Assembly (NCBI GenBank): GCA_018660825.1
Contig: JABJJO010000016.1
Location: 1-63,239 of the forward strand
Source of the DNA: Planctomycetaceae bacterium
GTDB lineage: Bacteria > Planctomycetota > Planctomycetia > Pirellulales > Pirellulaceae
DNA length: 63,239 bases
Direction: 5' to 3'
In this document: positions 27,009 to 36,112 of the stretch, piece by piece
Layout: the number at the start of each line of letters is the position of its first letter
Position numbering within the stretch: the first letter of the stretch is position 1
Position numbers and translations under genes: made by a program
The notes under the pieces: model-generated
What the model was told of the DNA's origin: nothing
The model's input: the letters and a program-made list of their open reading frames with translations, nothing else
Databases searched by the model: none

Positions 27009-28304
27009 ATGGATGATGTTTTTCCGCGTTTAGTTAGTTGCGTAGGCCTACTCGTAATGTTACTACTCGGTTTTGCAATGGGTAAAAATCGTTCACAAGT
27101 CAATTGGCGAATTGTTGGCGGTGGCCTGTTAGCACAATTCGTACTCGCGTTATTTGTCATGCGCACCGAGGAAGGGAACCAATTGTTCACCGCCATTGGT
27201 GGGGTGTTCGCGGGAATGCTTAATTTTGTGGATGTAGGCTCTGAGATGGTGTTCGGTAATAACTACACGGAGTTTTTCTTCGCGTTTAAGGTTTTGCCGA
27301 CAATTATATTCTTCTCCTCATTAATGGCAGTACTTTATTATCTAAAAATCATTCAACCTCTAGTTGGATTCTTGGCTTGGGCGATGCGGGTAACATTCCG
27401 CACGTCCGGAGCGGAAACGCTGGCAGTGGCTGCCAATATATTTGTCGGTCAAACGGAGGCACCGTTGGTGGTCAAACCCTACGTACCGGCGATGACTAAG
27501 TCGGAGTTGATGTCTTTGATGGTAGGCGGATTCGCAACGATTTCCGGAGGAATTTTAGCCGCGTACATCGGAATAGGGATAGATGCAACGCACCTAGTCA
27601 GTGCGTCGGTGATCTCCGCGCCGGCGGCGTTAGTCATTGCTAAACTACTGGAACCAGAAACGGAGACGCCATTGACTTTAGGGCAGGGAGTCACCATCCA
27701 AAAGACCGACAGCGAACCGGTGAACGTTGTGGACGCGGCTGCACGGGGCGCCGGCGATGGGTTGACGTTGGCCCTCAACGTTGGCGCAATGTTGATCGCA
27801 TTTCTAGCCTTACTCGCGGGTGTGGATTGGTTAGTCGGATTTCTTGGCGAAATCTGTGAAAGTATAGTCAATGCGTTTAGAAACGAGGGGCAGGTTGATT
27901 TCCAATGGGCGTTGGCTTCTATCATGGGATGGGTTTTTTCGCCCTTGGCTTGGTTGATGGGAATTCGATGGGAAGAATGTTACATAGCAGGTGAGTTGCT
28001 GGGTTATAAGTTGTTCGCCAATGAGTTTATCGCCTATCAAAATTTGTCGGAAATGCAACAAAATGCGGAGACCGCGTTGAGCGAGCGGACAACTGTTATT
28101 TTGACCTATGCGTTATGTGGATTCGCTAATTTCGGATCGATTGGTATTCAGATCGCCGGTATCGGGGGAATTGCGCCTTCGCGTCGCTCGGATCTCGCCA
28201 AACTTGCTGTCCGTGCGATGCTCGGCGGCACGCTGGCGGCCTTTATGACCGCTTGTTTTGCTGGAATGTTGTACGGAGTGCCATGGGACATTATCAAATG
28301 GTGA
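27009..28304 (+). CDS. nupC: NupC/CNT-family nucleoside transporter
   Basis: A concentrative nucleoside transporter that imports nucleosides with protons or sodium across the inner membrane. It is 431 residues and highly hydrophobic. The family signature 'SGAETLAVAANIFVGQTEAP' is present at about residues 137-156, and 'CGFANFGSIGIQIAGIGG' near the C terminus is also characteristic. A ribosome site (GGGAGGG) lies 8-9 bases before the ATG. Its position between upp and the cdd/phosphorylase/deoC group fits nucleoside uptake followed by breakdown. Confidence 0.95.
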   Translation: MDDVFPRLVSCVGLLVMLLLGFAMGKNRSQVNWRIVGGGLLAQFVLALFVMRTEEGNQLFTAIGGVFAGMLNFVDVGSEMVFGNNYTEFFFAFKVLPTIIFFSSLMAVLYYLKIIQPLVGFLAWAMRVTFRTSGAETLAVAANIFVGQTEAPLVVKPYVPAMTKSELMSLMVGGFATISGGILAAYIGIGIDATHLVSASVISAPAALVIAKLLEPETETPLTLGQGVTIQKTDSEPVNVVDAAARGAGDGLTLALNVGAMLIAFLALLAGVDWLVGFLGEICESIVNAFRNEGQVDFQWALASIMGWVFSPLAWLMGIRWEECYIAGELLGYKLFANEFIAYQNLSEMQQNAETALSERTTVILTYALCGFANFGSIGIQIAGIGGIAPSRRSDLAKLAVRAMLGGTLAAFMTACFAGMLYGVPWDIIKW

Positions 28305-28353
28305 TCGTCGTGACTGTGAATCACACGCAACTATCCGCGTGGAGTATTAATTG

Positions 28354-29763
28354 ATGTTACATTTGAAGTCGGCGACTGAATTGCGAAATTTAATATCGGC
28401 GGGGGAAGTCTCTGCGCGCGCCGTGCTCGACGCACACTTGCGGCAGATTGAACGTGTTAACGGTAAGGTAAATGCAATAGTGACTTTGGATGTTGAACGG
28501 GCTGTCCAATGGTCGATTGAGGCAGACGAGCATCAGGCAAAAGGAAGGCCCCTTGGGGTTTTGCACGGTTTACCCGTGGTTCATAAGGATTTGTTTAGTA
28601 CGGCTGGAATGCGAACAACGTTTGGCTCGCCGATTTACAAGGATCACGTCCCTGACAGCGACGAGTTGATTGTTCAACGCTTGCGGGAGGCCGGCGCGGT
28701 TTCAATCGGGAAGTCGAATACTCCCGAGTTTGGGGCTGGTTCTCAGACGTTTAACAAAGTGTTTGGGGCTACTCGGAACCCCTACAACTTACAAAAAACG
28801 TGCGGCGGTAGCAGCGGTGGTGCGGCGGTGGCGCTGGCGACTCGGATGGTGCCCATTGCGGATGGAAGTGATATGGGGGGGTCGTTACGCAACCCCGCTA
28901 GTTTTTGCAATGTTGTTGGCTTTCGGCCATCGACGGGACGTGTGCCGACCTGGCCCAGTGACAACGCGTGGTTTTCGTTTGGAGTTCAAGGTCCGATGGC
29001 GCGAAATGTGCAAGACGTTAGTTTGATGCTCGCTGCGATAGCGGGACCAGACCCGCGAGTTCCTTTGAGCATTACGGAACCAAGCGAGCAGTTTCTCGGT
29101 TCGTTGGATATCGATTTACGGGGGAAACGTGTTGCATTCGCACCAACACTTGGTGGGCTGCCAGTGTGCCGTGAGGTGGTGAAAGTCATCGAAGAGCAAC
29201 GGCGGATATTTACGGAGTTGGGTTGTGAGGTTGTTGACGCTTGCCTAGATTTCGATAAAGCCAATGACGTGTTTCGAATACTCCGTGGCTTTCGATTTGC
29301 AATGAAGTTTGGAGGGTTAGTTGATCAACATCGTGAACAAATGAAGGAAACGGTGCTGTGGAATATTTCGGAAGGGAAAAAATTGAGTGGAGAAGATATC
29401 GCGAACGCACAGCGTTGGCGTACGGAATTGTTTGACAGAGCGGCAAAATTTTTCGAGCAGTTTGATTTTTTGGTGGGTCCGGTGACGCAAGTGCCACCGT
29501 TCAATATTGAGGATCAATTTGTCAGCGAAATTGAGGGCACGAAGTTCACTAGCTACATCGATTGGATGCAGTCATGTTATCTCGTTACAGCAACGGGAAT
29601 GCCAGCGATCTCTGTTCCCGCAGGTTTTACGCCAAACGGCCTGCCGATCGGTGTCCAAATTATCGGCGGGTATCGGCGAGATTTAGATGTGTTAAGGATT
29701 GCCAACGCTTTTGAGTTAGCAACGGATATTGCTTCGCAAGCCCCCAAGATAGCGTTAGCTTAA
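28354..29763 (+). CDS. Amidase signature family enzyme
   Basis: A hydrolase of amide bonds, 469 residues. The Ser-cisSer-Lys triad is visible: Lys in 'LPVVHKDLF' (about 78), the cis-Ser in 'GGSSGGAAVALA' (about 153), and the nucleophile Ser in 'DGSDMGGSLRNPAS' (about 177). The rest of the amidase signature is intact. A TTG three bases before the ATG is in frame, but ATG is preferred. The substrate cannot be told from sequence; the neighbours suggest a role in breaking down bases or small amides, but this is weak. Its end overlaps the convergent cdd gene by 9 bp. Confidence 0.9.
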   Translation: MLHLKSATELRNLISAGEVSARAVLDAHLRQIERVNGKVNAIVTLDVERAVQWSIEADEHQAKGRPLGVLHGLPVVHKDLFSTAGMRTTFGSPIYKDHVPDSDELIVQRLREAGAVSIGKSNTPEFGAGSQTFNKVFGATRNPYNLQKTCGGSSGGAAVALATRMVPIADGSDMGGSLRNPASFCNVVGFRPSTGRVPTWPSDNAWFSFGVQGPMARNVQDVSLMLAAIAGPDPRVPLSITEPSEQFLGSLDIDLRGKRVAFAPTLGGLPVCREVVKVIEEQRRIFTELGCEVVDACLDFDKANDVFRILRGFRFAMKFGGLVDQHREQMKETVLWNISEGKKLSGEDIANAQRWRTELFDRAAKFFEQFDFLVGPVTQVPPFNIEDQFVSEIEGTKFTSYIDWMQSCYLVTATGMPAISVPAGFTPNGLPIGVQIIGGYRRDLDVLRIANAFELATDIASQAPKIALA

Positions 29764-30156
29764 ACGCGTGAAGGGGTTTGGAAGAATCGCCGACAATGTA
29801 GTTTCATGGGGCGTCGCTAGGGTTTGGGGGGTTGCGATAAAAATTTGGCAATCAGGCGCAACCTCGGCTAATATCTGACGGCAATTACCGCAGGGCATCC
29901 CGCCTGTTGAAGTGATGACAGCTATTGCCACGAGTGGCCTCGTGGAGCCCGCGGCGAATGCATTAGCAACCGCGGCTGCTTCGGCGCAAATTGTACTACC
30001 GAAGGCAGCGTTTTCAACATTACAGCCTGTGTAAATTGAACCGCCGCTGTCAAGAACCGCAGCGCCGACTGGATATTTAGAGTAAGGACTATGAGAGTTC
30101 TTCATTGCGTTACAGGCTGCGGTTAATAACGCGAAATTGTTATTTGTGGATGCCAT
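29755..30156 (-). CDS. cdd: Cytidine deaminase
   Basis: Deaminates cytidine and deoxycytidine to uridine and deoxyuridine. About 133 residues from the ATG at 30156, the usual length for the tetrameric type. Zinc ligands and catalytic Glu are visible: 'TICAEAAAVA' (Cys-Ala-Glu) and 'PCGNCRQ' (two Cys). The substrate motif 'YSKYPVGAAV' and 'GCNVENAAFG' are also present. It lies just downstream of the pyrimidine nucleoside phosphorylase gene on the same strand, and its product feeds that enzyme. Confidence 0.96.
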   Translation of the reverse strand: MASTNNNFALLTAACNAMKNSHSPYSKYPVGAAVLDSGGSIYTGCNVENAAFGSTICAEAAAVANAFAAGSTRPLVAIAVITSTGGMPCGNCRQILAEVAPDCQIFIATPQTLATPHETTLSAILPNPFTRLS

Positions 30157-30185
30157 GGATCGGACTTTCAATTGTTCGTCGCGTA

Positions 30186-31445
30186 TTAATCTATTGTTTC
30201 AAGGATCAAAGGTAATGGAGCGATAGGAGTATCACTCCATTTAAATGACGAGATGAGTTCGCTCGAGAAATCTCCCGATATATCGTGACTAATATGGCCA
30301 ATGATTTGGCCCCGTTGGACGCGATCTCCAACAGAAACGTCGATTTTGATTGCGCTGCCATGGTCCAAGTTGTCGTTCTTTTGTAGACGCCCGCCACCCA
30401 TGCTCGTCAGCAGGTTTCCTAAACGTGCACAGTCAATGCTCGCGACAATGCCACTCATTGGGGAATTGACAGGTGCCCACGTGATCGGGGGTAATTGAGC
30501 GAGCTTGCCACCCTGGTGCTGGACCATTTGCTGAAATTTTGCCAGCGTTTCGCCGTTGGTAATTACATCGTTTATTTGTTCAATAGAAGCTGTCACATTG
30601 GCGAGTGCAAGCACGTGGTATGCAAGCTGAGCGGTGAGTGTAACAAGATCCGACGGTTTGCCGGTTGTCATCGCTTCAATCGCCTCAACTACTTCTGCCG
30701 TATTACCGACGGCTTTACCGAGTGGTTGGTTCATGTCGGTTAAAACCGCTCTCGAACGAATGGCAAATCGTCTACCCGTATCAATCAACGAGCGGGCGAG
30801 TCGCCGGCCTTGATCGATTGATTTCATCGATGAACCACTACCACATTTTACATCGAACACTAAACAGTCCAGTTCCTCGGCGAGTTTTTTCGATAGTATG
30901 CTGGCGGTGATTAATTCAACAGACGCAACGGTGCCGGTAATATCGCGCAGCGAGTAGAGTAGGGAGTCTGCCGGTGCGATGTCGTTGGTGGCTCCGGTAA
31001 TGACACATCCGATTGTATTGCAAGCCGCTTGAATGGCAGCGTGGCTCAAATTCGTCCGGAATCCAGGAATGCCTTCGAGTTTGTCGAGCGTGCCACCAGT
31101 TATCCCCAAACCACGTCCCGAAATCATTGGCACGGTGACGTCAAAACAAGCCAACAATGGCGCCAAAATTAACGATGTTTTATCCCCCACACCCCCGGTG
31201 GAATGCTTATCAACCAAAAGCGAATCTGATTGAATTCCAAGGGTGCGACCCGACTGAAACATTGCATTGGTGAGATGGTATGTTTCGTCTGGCGTAAGGC
31301 CATTTATCGTAACCGCCATGGCCCAGGCAGCCATTTGCGGTTCACAGACGTCACCTTGCACGAAGCGGTCAACAAACCAATGGATCTCGGTTTTTGTAAG
31401 CTCGCGTCGGTCCCGCGTCTTTCGAATTATTTCAATTGCGTTCAT
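30186..31445 (-). CDS. Pyrimidine-nucleoside (thymidine) phosphorylase
   Basis: Splits uridine, thymidine or deoxyuridine with phosphate into base and (deoxy)ribose-1-phosphate. It is 419 residues, close to the family length of about 435. The signature 'SGRGLGITGGTLDKLEGIPG' and the phosphate-binding 'DKHSTGGVGDKTSL' are present, together with the helical N domain and a C-terminal biotinyl-like domain. Whether it is the thymidine-specific (DeoA) or broad (Pdp) type is not settled by sequence alone. It is flanked by deoC upstream and cdd downstream in one operon. Confidence 0.95.
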   Translation of the reverse strand: MNAIEIIRKTRDRRELTKTEIHWFVDRFVQGDVCEPQMAAWAMAVTINGLTPDETYHLTNAMFQSGRTLGIQSDSLLVDKHSTGGVGDKTSLILAPLLACFDVTVPMISGRGLGITGGTLDKLEGIPGFRTNLSHAAIQAACNTIGCVITGATNDIAPADSLLYSLRDITGTVASVELITASILSKKLAEELDCLVFDVKCGSGSSMKSIDQGRRLARSLIDTGRRFAIRSRAVLTDMNQPLGKAVGNTAEVVEAIEAMTTGKPSDLVTLTAQLAYHVLALANVTASIEQINDVITNGETLAKFQQMVQHQGGKLAQLPPITWAPVNSPMSGIVASIDCARLGNLLTSMGGGRLQKNDNLDHGSAIKIDVSVGDRVQRGQIIGHISHDISGDFSSELISSFKWSDTPIAPLPLILETID

Positions 31446-31472
31446 GTGATACAGGGCGTTCCCCCAGATTGT

Positions 31473-32174
31473 CTAATAACCCTCGGAGGATTGTTCTCCA
31501 TCAGCAATCGCTTGAGCAGCGCTAGTGCCGAGGCGCGAGGCGCCGGCGTCGACCATGGACTGGGCTGCAGAAGCAGTGCGTATTCCACCGGATGCCTTTA
31601 CTGCAACGTGGCTGGCAGAGTGTTTGGTCATCAATTTAATGTGATTTAGAGTCGCTCCGAGATAGTTGTAGTCGCCGGAGGGTTGTTTAGTGTAGCCAAA
31701 ACCTGTTGAAGTCTTGACAAATCCAACGCCAAGTCGCGAGCAAATCTCACAAAGTGTTTGTATGGCGGTATCTGAGGTAATATAGTCCGTTTCGAAGATC
31801 ACCTTAAGAAGGGCATTCTGGTGTGACGCGACGCTCAACACGCCTTGTATGTCGGCGGCTATATAATCCCAATCTTCTTCCAGAGCCTTAGCTATGTTAA
31901 TTACCATGTCAAGCTCAACAGCGCCTTGTTCGCAAGCTAGCTTCGCCTCGGCGGCCTTGATTTCGGTTTGGTTGCCTCCATGAGGGAAGCCAATTACAGT
32001 GCCCACGGCGACATTGGATTCGGATAGCAGCGCGGTTGCTTGGGCCACCATGTATGGTTTTACGCATACGGAGGCGACGCCAAGCTTGGCTGCCAGTAGA
32101 CATTCCCGCACGAGGTCGTCGTCAGTTGCGGTGGGGTGAAGCACTGCGTGGTCTATCAACGATACGAGGTTCAT
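31473..32174 (-). CDS. deoC: Deoxyribose-phosphate aldolase
   Basis: Cleaves 2-deoxyribose-5-phosphate to glyceraldehyde-3-phosphate and acetaldehyde. It is 233 residues. The Schiff-base Lys is in 'VGFVKTSTGF', and the second active-site Lys in 'HVAVKASGGIRT'. The N-terminal 'LIDHAVLHP' matches the family 'iDhTlL.p'. The gene lies 27 bp upstream of the phosphorylase gene and 13 bp after the M24 peptidase gene. Acetaldehyde released here could be handled by aldehyde dehydrogenases, including the microcompartment enzyme coded 24 kb away, but that link is speculative. Confidence 0.96.
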   Translation of the reverse strand: MNLVSLIDHAVLHPTATDDDLVRECLLAAKLGVASVCVKPYMVAQATALLSESNVAVGTVIGFPHGGNQTEIKAAEAKLACEQGAVELDMVINIAKALEEDWDYIAADIQGVLSVASHQNALLKVIFETDYITSDTAIQTLCEICSRLGVGFVKTSTGFGYTKQPSGDYNYLGATLNHIKLMTKHSASHVAVKASGGIRTASAAQSMVDAGASRLGTSAAQAIADGEQSSEGY

Positions 32175-32187
32175 ATGTTCGATTCCT

Positions 32188-33354
32188 TTAGGACCAGTCG
32201 AGGCCTGTGTGTAGGGAATTTAATTTCAAGCATCCAGCGGTGGTTGTGATGACCATGTCTTCAACACGTACACCACCGATCGCACGGCAATACAAGCCAG
32301 GTTCAATTGTAAGGCAATCACCGACGATAAGTTCTGGTCCTCCAAAATCAAGTAGCGGTGGTTCGTGCACGTCGAGCCCGACTGCATGTCCGGTTCCATG
32401 CGTCATACTGCAAAATGAAATTGGGTCATCCGGGCCCGGTAGGCCAGTGGAATATCCGTTGTCCTTAATGACCTGGATTGTTGCACGATGAACATCCTCG
32501 CCGGTTACGCCTGCTTTTACGGTGGAGCAGCCGGCTGAATTTGCTTCGCAAACAGCGGTGTGCATGCGTTGAATCGTTTCATCGATGGTGCCGTTGACGA
32601 CGGTGCGGGTACAATCTCCGTTGTAAAGTGTCCGACGATTCTGAGGGAATATATCCACTATGATGGGTTGTTCAGTACGCAAGGGTCCCGTACCGTAATT
32701 GTGACAGTCAGCACCGAGGGGTCCACAGGCAATGATGCTCCGTGGATTGGCGTAGTCTTGTTCGAGTAGGAATATGTCAACGATACTCCGCAATATTTCG
32801 GATGTAAGAATTTCACCGCCATGTAAAAGATTACCGTCTTTGTCGGCAGTTGCCCTTGCAATGATCTCACAAGCGACTCGCATTGCGGATTCGGTCGCTG
32901 ATTGTGCGTCTTGCAACCATTGGACTTCTTGGTCGTCCTTTGCACGACGCTCCATCACGCCGAGTGTCGGACTGTATTGAATCTTAATACCCGCTTGTTC
33001 AATGTGATAGGCAAAAATAAAAGGCAAAGTGCGGTCCGTTATAATTTCCGTAACGGCGTGTTTCGTCAAATATTCAGCGGTAGCTTGTGCGGTGGCCGTT
33101 TCACGGTCACCAGACAGCCCAGCGGCCGGTGAATGGTCTGCTGGACAACTGACACGGTCGGCGCAAGCGTATTGAGCGGCACGCTGCAATTCAATATCCC
33201 GACAAATGAACATCGTATGATCGTCAGGTGTGCCGGTGAGCTGTATGAAGGAGGTGGGGTCGCCAACTAGAAAACGTGTTCGGTGATAGAGCGAGTAGTT
33301 GGTCTTTGGAACGCCGGCCAAGACGATGGGTAGAGTTGGCGAATTTGTCGGCAT
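32188..33354 (-). CDS. M24-family metallopeptidase (Xaa-Pro aminopeptidase/prolidase-like)
   Basis: A cytoplasmic dimetal peptidase of the pita-bread fold, 388 residues. An N-terminal creatinase-like domain (1-150) precedes the catalytic part. Metal ligands are seen in 'PIIVDIFPQN' (Asp), 'YNGDCTRTV' (Asp), 'HGTGHAVGLDVHE' (His), 'LTIEPGLY' (Glu) and 'GVRVEDMVI' (Glu). It is likely the first gene of the leftward operon with deoC, the phosphorylase gene and cdd; why a peptidase travels with nucleoside genes is not clear. Confidence 0.9.
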   Translation of the reverse strand: MPTNSPTLPIVLAGVPKTNYSLYHRTRFLVGDPTSFIQLTGTPDDHTMFICRDIELQRAAQYACADRVSCPADHSPAAGLSGDRETATAQATAEYLTKHAVTEIITDRTLPFIFAYHIEQAGIKIQYSPTLGVMERRAKDDQEVQWLQDAQSATESAMRVACEIIARATADKDGNLLHGGEILTSEILRSIVDIFLLEQDYANPRSIIACGPLGADCHNYGTGPLRTEQPIIVDIFPQNRRTLYNGDCTRTVVNGTIDETIQRMHTAVCEANSAGCSTVKAGVTGEDVHRATIQVIKDNGYSTGLPGPDDPISFCSMTHGTGHAVGLDVHEPPLLDFGGPELIVGDCLTIEPGLYCRAIGGVRVEDMVITTTAGCLKLNSLHTGLDWS

Positions 33355-33455
33355 GCATTGTATCCTAGTAACGTGGAATTAAAATCCGGTTTGAAGTAAA
33401 CGCCTCAATGTGCAACAGTGCTGTCTCATATTGCAACAACTGTTTGTTGAAAGTT

Positions 33456-33493
33456 CCTCGGTTGTGAATCCGTAATAACAGCTAAAACCGAGG
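33456..33493. promoter_or_regulatory. 8-bp inverted repeat in the divergent region before 33621
   Basis: CCTCGGTT (33456-33463) and AACCGAGG (33486-33493) are perfect inverted copies with 22 bases between them. They lie between the leftward M24 peptidase gene (starts 33354) and the rightward gene at 33621. This could be an operator for either promoter or a leader hairpin. No T tract follows, so it is not a terminator. Confidence 0.35.
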
Positions 33494-33620
33494 CACTGAC
33501 CGAAACAACAAATTAAACTAAGTTTTGGCACGGATTCTGCATCCCTATCCAATCATAAAAACGTCCCAACGCGAATACTATTAAAGTGTTTGCGATGTTC
33601 AAGGTTATCAGGAGTGATCT

Positions 33621-34079
33621 ATGAAAACAAGAACGGTTTACCACAGCGACGGAAGAATTGAACTGCGGCGAGTAATTACCCCACGCAGCCTCAAAAAATG
33701 GGATCGTGAGCTCCCACTGGCCTATGAGCGTAGTATATTATGGCTCAAGCCGATTGGCGGTCGCGCATTTGTGAGAGTCGCAGTTGTGCGAAACGCGCGC
33801 AGTCGGCGTGGTCCGCTGCTGACCGGAAACTCTAATCAGGTGGTGTTAGGGTATTCCAAACTTACCGTTGACGCCCCCTTGATGCCCGGAAACGAGATGT
33901 GCTACTTGCGACGCGTATTTTACGTAACTCAACAGGATATTTTGCTCAATGAATTCTCTGGATTGAATGAAAACTGCATTAGGCCTTGCAGTATCATGCC
34001 TACCGTCTGGGGTGAGCAATTTACGTTGTCTGAGGAAGACTCATTCAATGGAACGTTCGAAGAACTTGTTGGCCTGTAG
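33621..34079 (+). CDS. Hypothetical protein, 152 residues
   Basis: A monocistronic gene whose ATG follows the sequence AGGAGTGATCT, giving a good ribosome site. The protein begins 'MKTRTVYHSDGRIELRRVI', has no signal peptide or membrane segment, and has a basic middle ('NARSRRGPLLTGN') and an acidic end ('LSEEDSFNGTFEELVGL'). Four Cys residues are spread without a zinc-finger spacing. I do not recognise it. The ribosome site and clean boundaries argue that it is a real gene. Confidence 0.6.
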   Translation: MKTRTVYHSDGRIELRRVITPRSLKKWDRELPLAYERSILWLKPIGGRAFVRVAVVRNARSRRGPLLTGNSNQVVLGYSKLTVDAPLMPGNEMCYLRRVFYVTQQDILLNEFSGLNENCIRPCSIMPTVWGEQFTLSEEDSFNGTFEELVGL

Positions 34080-34130
34080 ATGGGGCTCCCTTGGAGCAAG
34101 GCAACGAAAAGAATAGCCCTAAAAAAGTAG

Positions 34131-35798
34131 TCAAAGACTTTTCGCGGGTAGTTTGGTCTTTTGATCAACCTGAAACCTAATGTCATCCCAGTCACCATGT
34201 GCGTTGTCAGGGTCAGTGCGATTTTTGCCATTATCGTCCGTCATGTTGTCTCCAAAACTGTACAGCACAAATCCTTTTGGATCTTGAAGATACTTGAGAG
34301 GCCGACCAGTAAATGGATCCTGGGGCAACTCATCTATAAATAACCCCTTGACCGCGCTGAGGTTGTCTGGGTAATGCCCGTGCTGGTTCCTGTATCTCGT
34401 GATTGCGATCGACGTGATAGTGACTTGCTGGATGGCGATATCGCGCGTCTCGGCCTGAACGGCTGCAGTGAGCGCTGGCATCAATAGCCCCACCATTATA
34501 TTAGCGATTTGATTTGAGGTAATTGTTCGCAAAGATTTGCCACTGAACAGCACTTGTTTAGCAATCGATGCGGGATGGGCTGCGGCACGAGCAGTTTCTG
34601 TCATGCGAATCTCGAGCATCTCCGAAGCTAACTTTCGTTGCTGAGGCGATTTGATTGAATTGACCTTCTTAATTTCGTCGTACCAATAATTACCCGTTCG
34701 GAGGATGTGGTCCCAGTCAATTACCGCTGTGGTTACTCCTTTGAGAATGTTGTTCAACGCGGGGGAGGGACTCGACGAATTATCTTCGTTGAGTCCTGCT
34801 AGTGCTTGGGGACCGTTTCGTGCCAGTGAAATGGTAGTGTCAAGAAACATGTAACGTTCGGTCACGTCAATTTTGCCGGCTAGACTGGAAATGGGGGGTA
34901 GCGCACGGAGGTGTTTGTCTAACAATTGGAGTTGGGCATCTGTCACGTTATCATTTTTGATAATTGATTCGTCGAGGTTAAATCCGATGCGGTCAACGGC
35001 GATGCCGACTAATCCTTCGATCAGTGTTGAGCCCTGGCTTGAAAGTCGTCCTAGACGATGAATCGCATTGGAAGTAGCGATCGCGGCCGGCAGGTCACCT
35101 GTGGCGATTTGATTGTTGGCGAACAAACGCAATCCACGGGCAAGTTCTCTTGACTGTTGGGCCGCAGGGAGTAGTACTCCGATCAATTCTGGAAGGGACT
35201 GCTTTTGATGTTCGCTGCCAACGACATAAGGACTGTAAAAGTGTGAACGACGATTGGCTGCTGAAACAAAATTGACAAGAAGGCGTTGATTGAATTTGAG
35301 CCACTTCGCCATCTGAGGAAATTCTGCGGAGGTCCACGGTCGTTCTAAGCAGATCTCATAATCCGTTTTCTTTGCTTTACGAAGAACCTCGATTTCTTGG
35401 GGCGTCAACGCCGATGTCTTTTCTTCCGTAAATTGTGTTTTTTCAAACCAATCGTGGTAACCCAAGTAATAACCCGAGATTTTCGCGGGGGGGGACATCT
35501 TCAGATGTTTGAAGTATGGCGCAACCATTTTGGGAGACATTTGTGCGGTCCCGATGGTATTCCAGATTGTGACGGCGAGATTGTTTTCTGCGGTGACACC
35601 TGCACTCTGTTGCGCGTTTAGGGCCGCGACGTAGTCGGGATATCCGTTCGATTTCAGAGGCGCGGTGATGCGGGTTGTTTCTTTAGAAATCGTAACCAGT
35701 AGAGGTTCCTCAGCGGAGATGGCGGCGCTGAGTATCGCCAATGCGAGAAATGAGAAAAATAGGAAATGGCGATTCGATAACATATAGCGTCTTTGCAT
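34131..35798 (-). CDS. Secreted protein with pseudopilin-like C-terminal segment
   Basis: A 555-residue protein with a signal peptide (about 1-29, 'FLFFSFLALAILSAAISA'; an ATG at 35783 is an alternative start). Most of it is helical and not recognised. The last 75 residues contain 'YRNQHGHYPDNLSAV', 'LPQDPFTGRPLKYLQD', 'GFVLYSFGDNMTDDNG' and 'GDWDDIRF'. This order closely resembles the C-terminal loop region of GspG-type pseudopilins ('DPWG.PY.Y...G..LYS.G.DG..D'), but there is no prepilin leader. Function unknown. Confidence 0.65.
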   Translation of the reverse strand: MQRRYMLSNRHFLFFSFLALAILSAAISAEEPLLVTISKETTRITAPLKSNGYPDYVAALNAQQSAGVTAENNLAVTIWNTIGTAQMSPKMVAPYFKHLKMSPPAKISGYYLGYHDWFEKTQFTEEKTSALTPQEIEVLRKAKKTDYEICLERPWTSAEFPQMAKWLKFNQRLLVNFVSAANRRSHFYSPYVVGSEHQKQSLPELIGVLLPAAQQSRELARGLRLFANNQIATGDLPAAIATSNAIHRLGRLSSQGSTLIEGLVGIAVDRIGFNLDESIIKNDNVTDAQLQLLDKHLRALPPISSLAGKIDVTERYMFLDTTISLARNGPQALAGLNEDNSSSPSPALNNILKGVTTAVIDWDHILRTGNYWYDEIKKVNSIKSPQQRKLASEMLEIRMTETARAAAHPASIAKQVLFSGKSLRTITSNQIANIMVGLLMPALTAAVQAETRDIAIQQVTITSIAITRYRNQHGHYPDNLSAVKGLFIDELPQDPFTGRPLKYLQDPKGFVLYSFGDNMTDDNGKNRTDPDNAHGDWDDIRFQVDQKTKLPAKSL

Positions 35799-35921
35799 GT
35801 CAGCACCGGAACAGTAAGTCAGTTACGCAGACAAATATACAGTTAAGTATACGTTATTTTTCGGAAACACAATCAGTTTCACTTTTATACCATCTGTTAT
35901 TGGGCGTACCAAGGTAATTAT

Positions 35922-35950
35922 TTGCAAAACAAATGTTGCATTGCTATAAT
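35922..35950 (+). promoter_or_regulatory. Sigma-70-type promoter in front of the retron-like RNA
   Basis: TTGCAA (35922-35927) and TATAAT (35945-35950) are separated by exactly 17 bp. The -10 box is a perfect consensus and the -35 box matches four of six positions. Transcription should start near 35957, right at the start of the predicted structured RNA. It is the clearest promoter seen in this window. Confidence 0.6.
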
Positions 35951-35956
35951 CGCAAC

Positions 35957-36112
35957 GTAGCCTTGGCGATATAGGGTGATGCTTCGTCATCCGTGTTTGT
36001 TGTGGTCTGAGGGAGTTGGGGTGCATAGCGGTTACCGTTTTCTTTGGTTGTCGCTTCGCTCCTGCCCGAAGAAAACGGTAACCGCTATGCATTGGCATGG
36101 CCATAGCAAGGC
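35957..36112 (+). ncRNA. Candidate retron msr-msd RNA
   Basis: Downstream of the promoter and upstream of the reverse transcriptase gene lies an RNA dominated by one hairpin. Bases 36022-36047 pair with 36066-36091 over 26 bp with no mismatch and one G-U pair; the loop is 18 bases (36048-36065). Before it is a small stem GATG/CATC (35978-35981 with 35988-35991), as in msr. Terminal pairing GCCTTG (35960-35965) with CAAGGC (36107-36112), extended weakly inward, is a candidate a1/a2 pair. The branching guanosine is not certain; an AGC lies at 35959-35961, outside or at the edge of this a1. Size, order and the long hairpin match retron RNAs; the exact ends are inferred. Confidence 0.65.

Noticed and set aside
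35823-36104. Minus-strand open frame across the retron RNA region
   Set aside because: It is a mirror of the long hairpin (its two ends encode near-mirror sequences) and has no ribosome site or coding look.
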